64,000 nt of DNA from Chthonomonas sp. UBA6659 (GTDB taxonomy: Bacteria; Armatimonadota; Fimbriimonadia; Fimbriimonadales; Fimbriimonadaceae): positions 1 to 64,000 of the forward strand of contig DKKT01000063.1 in assembly GCA_002455425.1 (NCBI GenBank), read 5' to 3'. Made by a program: the position numbers and the translations under genes. Shown here piece by piece: positions 62,040 to 64,000 of this stretch. Each line of letters starts with the position of its first letter. Within the stretch, counting starts at the first letter, position 1. The notes beneath the pieces are model-generated. The model made no database searches. It was not told the DNA's origin and saw only the letters and a program-made list of their open reading frames with translations.

Positions 62040-64000
62040 CCTTTCATCGTCGCCGCCGCGGCAATCGGGTGATCGACCAGGTTCTGGGGCGGTAGGCGGA
62101 GCGGGATCAGCGAAGTCACCCCGGGCTCCTGCATCGTCACCCCGAACCAGATGTCGGCGGCCTCGATCGTGACGTTGTTGTGGGTGATCAGGATGAACTG
62201 GGTTCGATCGGTGAACTCCCTCAAGAGTGCGATGAAGCGCTCGACGTTGCGCCCGTCCAGCGGCGCGTCGACCTCGTCAAGGACGACCAGCGGGCTCGGC
62301 TTGACGTGGAGGAGCGCGAAGAGGAACGCGCATGCGCTCATCGCGCGCTCGCCGCCGCTGAGGAGTTCGAGTCGCTGGCGTCGCTTGCCCGGGATCGTGA
62401 CCTCGACCTCAACCCCCGTGGCGAGCAAGTCGTCCGGGTTGGTGAGGCGCAGATGTCCCTCTCCGTCCCCTTCGAACACCTTGTGGAACAGATGGGCGAA
62501 CGCCTCTTGGACTTGCGTGAACGTCTCGGCAAACCGGTCGCGCGTGAGCTGGTCGAGGACTCCGATGCTACTCTCGACTTCGGCCTTTCCGGCGAGGATG
62601 TCGTCACGCCGGGCATCGAGTTCGTCGAACCGCTCCGTAAGGCGCTGGTACGCCTCGATCGCGCCGAGGTTGACGTCGCCCATGCCGCGGAGCTCGCGGC
62701 GCATCTTGGCCACGAGGATGGCGGCGTCATCCGGGATCGTGGTGTCTGGGGCTCGGGCAAGCGCATCTTCCTGGCTCAGGCCATATTCGTCAAGAAGTCG
62801 TTCGAGGGCTCCGGCTCTGCGCGCGTCGGTTCGGGCTCGCGCCACTTCGGCCTGATGAGCCAGATCGGCGCAGGCGGCAGCGTTCTTTTCGGCCTCGCGG
62901 GCCTTTTCGCGGATCAAGACCTCTTCTTCGGACAGCTCGCGCTTTCGTTCGACCGCCTTCTCGACTGCAGCCGCGGCGGCATCCCGCTCGGCATCGGCCT
63001 CCGCGAGCTCGGATTGGCGCTTTGCGATCTCAGTGCGAGCCTTCTCGCGATCCGACTCAAGGCCTGAGGCTCGCCGCACCCGGTGTTCGTCCGCCTCGGT
63101 TGCGTGGGCGAGTTTCCGCTCCGCAATCTCGCGACGCTGGACAGCCTGGTTCATCCGCATCTCGGCGTCGCGCAGACGCTCCGCGGCTTGTCCGGCATCC
63201 GCCGACCGCGCGGCCAACTCCTTGAGGAGGGTGTCGCGGCGGGCCTCAAGGGCACCCAGATCGACGGCCGGCGTACTGGCATTCCAGGACGGGAGTTCTG
63301 CCAGTTCGGTTTCCAGCTTGGCCCGACTTTTCAAGGCGGCTTGGAGTTCGTGCCGCAGATTCGCGAGCCAGGTCCTGGCGTCTTCAAGGTCTTGGCGACC
63401 GCCCTCGATCGCTTGGCGAACCTGGTCCTCCGAATCTTTGCGCTCTTCACGGGCCTTCGCGGTGCTTTGGGCGATCTTCTCCATGGCCGCGATCTTGCGA
63501 TCGAGGTCGGCGAGCTCGCGTTCGAGGGTCCTCAATTCGGCTTGCCGATGGACGATGCCGGATGTCTGACGTCCCGAATGGCCTCCGCTGACCGCGCCGC
63601 TGCTGTGCACGACCTCCCCTTCAAGGGTGACGAGGCGCGACCATCCCGTCGTTTTGGCCAGGCGCAGGCTGTCCTCGAGAGTCTCGGTGACGACCGTCCT
63701 TCCCAGCAGGCTTTCGATCACGGGGCGGTGGTCGGGCCGACATTGCACCAACTCGGACGCGAGACCGACGACCCCCCGACGTTCGAGCACACGGCTCAAC
63801 TCTGGCGACGTGGAGCGGGGTCGCATCAGCGTCATCGGCTGGAACGTCGCCCGGCCGAGGCGATGCTCCTTGAGGAGCGCGATGGCCCGCTTCGCGTGGC
63901 TCTCGTCGGGCACGATCAAGTCGTGGGCCGAGGCACCGAGTGCCGTCTCGATCGCCGTCGCGAGCTCGGCGGAAACGTCGAGCGCTTGGGCCACGGGGAC
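62036..64000 (-). CDS. smc: Chromosome segregation protein SMC, C-terminal part (5' end outside the window)
   Basis: At least 655 residues are visible. They begin in the hinge (AQALDVSAELATAIETALGA... VVTETLEDSLRLAKTTGWSRLVTLEGEVV), then a long coiled coil (about 180-440) rich in Glu/Ala/Arg. The ABC head follows, with the C-loop LLSGGERAMSACAFLFALL, Walker B LVVLDEVDAPLD and the H-loop ITHNNVTIE. SMC organises and condenses the chromosome as a dimer with ScpA/ScpB. The frame is open to the window edge, and its N-terminal head is not in view. The first methionine in the frame (63994) is not the true start. Confidence 0.95.
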   Translation of the reverse strand, partial: VPVAQALDVSAELATAIETALGASAHDLIVPDESHAKRAIALLKEHRLGRATFQPMTLMRPRSTSPELSRVLERRGVVGLASELVQCRPDHRPVIESLLGRTVVTETLEDSLRLAKTTGWSRLVTLEGEVVHSSGAVSGGHSGRQTSGIVHRQAELRTLERELADLDRKIAAMEKIAQSTAKAREERKDSEDQVRQAIEGGRQDLEDARTWLANLRHELQAALKSRAKLETELAELPSWNASTPAVDLGALEARRDTLLKELAARSADAGQAAERLRDAEMRMNQAVQRREIAERKLAHATEADEHRVRRASGLESDREKARTEIAKRQSELAEADAERDAAAAAVEKAVERKRELSEEEVLIREKAREAEKNAAACADLAHQAEVARARTDARRAGALERLLDEYGLSQEDALARAPDTTIPDDAAILVAKMRRELRGMGDVNLGAIEAYQRLTERFDELDARRDDILAGKAEVESSIGVLDQLTRDRFAETFTQVQEAFAHLFHKVFEGDGEGHLRLTNPDDLLATGVEVEVTIPGKRRQRLELLSGGERAMSACAFLFALLHVKPSPLVVLDEVDAPLDGRNVERFIALLREFTDRTQFILITHNNVTIEAADIWFGVTMQEPGVTSLIPLRLPPQNLVDHPIAAAATMKG

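Overview
The window is GC-rich, gene-dense bacterial chromosome with strongly GC-biased third codon positions. No plasmid, phage, insertion-sequence, CRISPR, rRNA or tRNA features were seen. Several traits point to a diderm from the Armatimonadota (Fimbriimonas/Chthonomonas-like) or a close relative. These are a DUF1559-type pseudopilin with the phylum-typical N-terminus, a PEP-CTERM protein, dockerin-like Asp-rich tails, GH95 and pectin-lyase-fold secreted enzymes, a beta-barrel outer-membrane protein and LolA-like proteins. The assignment is inference; no 16S or other marker was available.

Layout. Positions 1-2.7 kb: nuoI and nuoB (reverse) and a secreted tail-fibre-like protein. 2.7-3.2 kb: composite inverted-repeat cassettes. 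3.2-6.7 kb: CelD-like acetyltransferase, GT2 glycosyltransferase, CPBP protease, a small zinc protein and an M48 protease. 6.7-15.6 kb: glycogen phosphorylase, P-loop kinase, L,D-transpeptidase, M20 dipeptidase, a tandem repeat, Gfo/Idh/MocA oxidoreductase, a beta-barrel protein and a headless NB-ARC/TPR protein. 15.6-22.2 kb: PilB-type ATPase, a lipoprotein, a candidate selenoprotein with an in-frame UGA, an M50-like protease, a double LolA-like protein and a dockerin-tailed protein. 22.2-32.1 kb: UvrC, Kef-type antiporter, SpoIIAA-like protein, PEP-CTERM lectin, SARP regulator, GH95 fucosidase and PilZ protein. 32.2-41.4 kb: the N-terminal half of CarB, acyl-ACP desaturase, amidohydrolase plus pseudopilin, and a four-gene Mn/Zn/Fe ABC operon whose last permease is fused to a winged helix. 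41.4-47.8 kb: class III nucleotide cyclase, the CdaA-CdaR-GNAT operon (c-di-AMP), aldehyde dehydrogenase and PyrF. 47.8-64 kb: subtilase, carotenoid-desaturase-like oxidoreductase, a large uncharacterised six-hairpin glycosidase-like protein, small secreted proteins, a sarcosine-oxidase-like flavoprotein, alpha/beta hydrolase, M28 peptidase, pectin-lyase-fold protein, a zinc-ribbon membrane protein and the C-terminal part of SMC.

Three observations stand out. (1) A 376-codon gene at 17919-19049 (reverse) has an in-frame TGA within a thioredoxin-like Cys-Thr-X motif. A hairpin sits 18 nt downstream that fits bacterial SECIS rules, so this is a strong selenoprotein candidate. (2) About two dozen genes carry a TANNNT-like -10 box only 5-11 nt before the start codon, with no Shine-Dalgarno sequence. 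This implies largely leaderless transcription. Shine-Dalgarno leaders appear mainly at secreted-protein genes and inside operons. (3) Gene packing is extreme: five convergent pairs share overlapping stop codons in a single CTAG or TTAG, and many operon genes overlap as ATGA or TTGA.

Start codons were chosen from promoter spacing, ribosome-binding sites, signal peptides and family start positions. Functions come from motif recognition only; no database search was possible.
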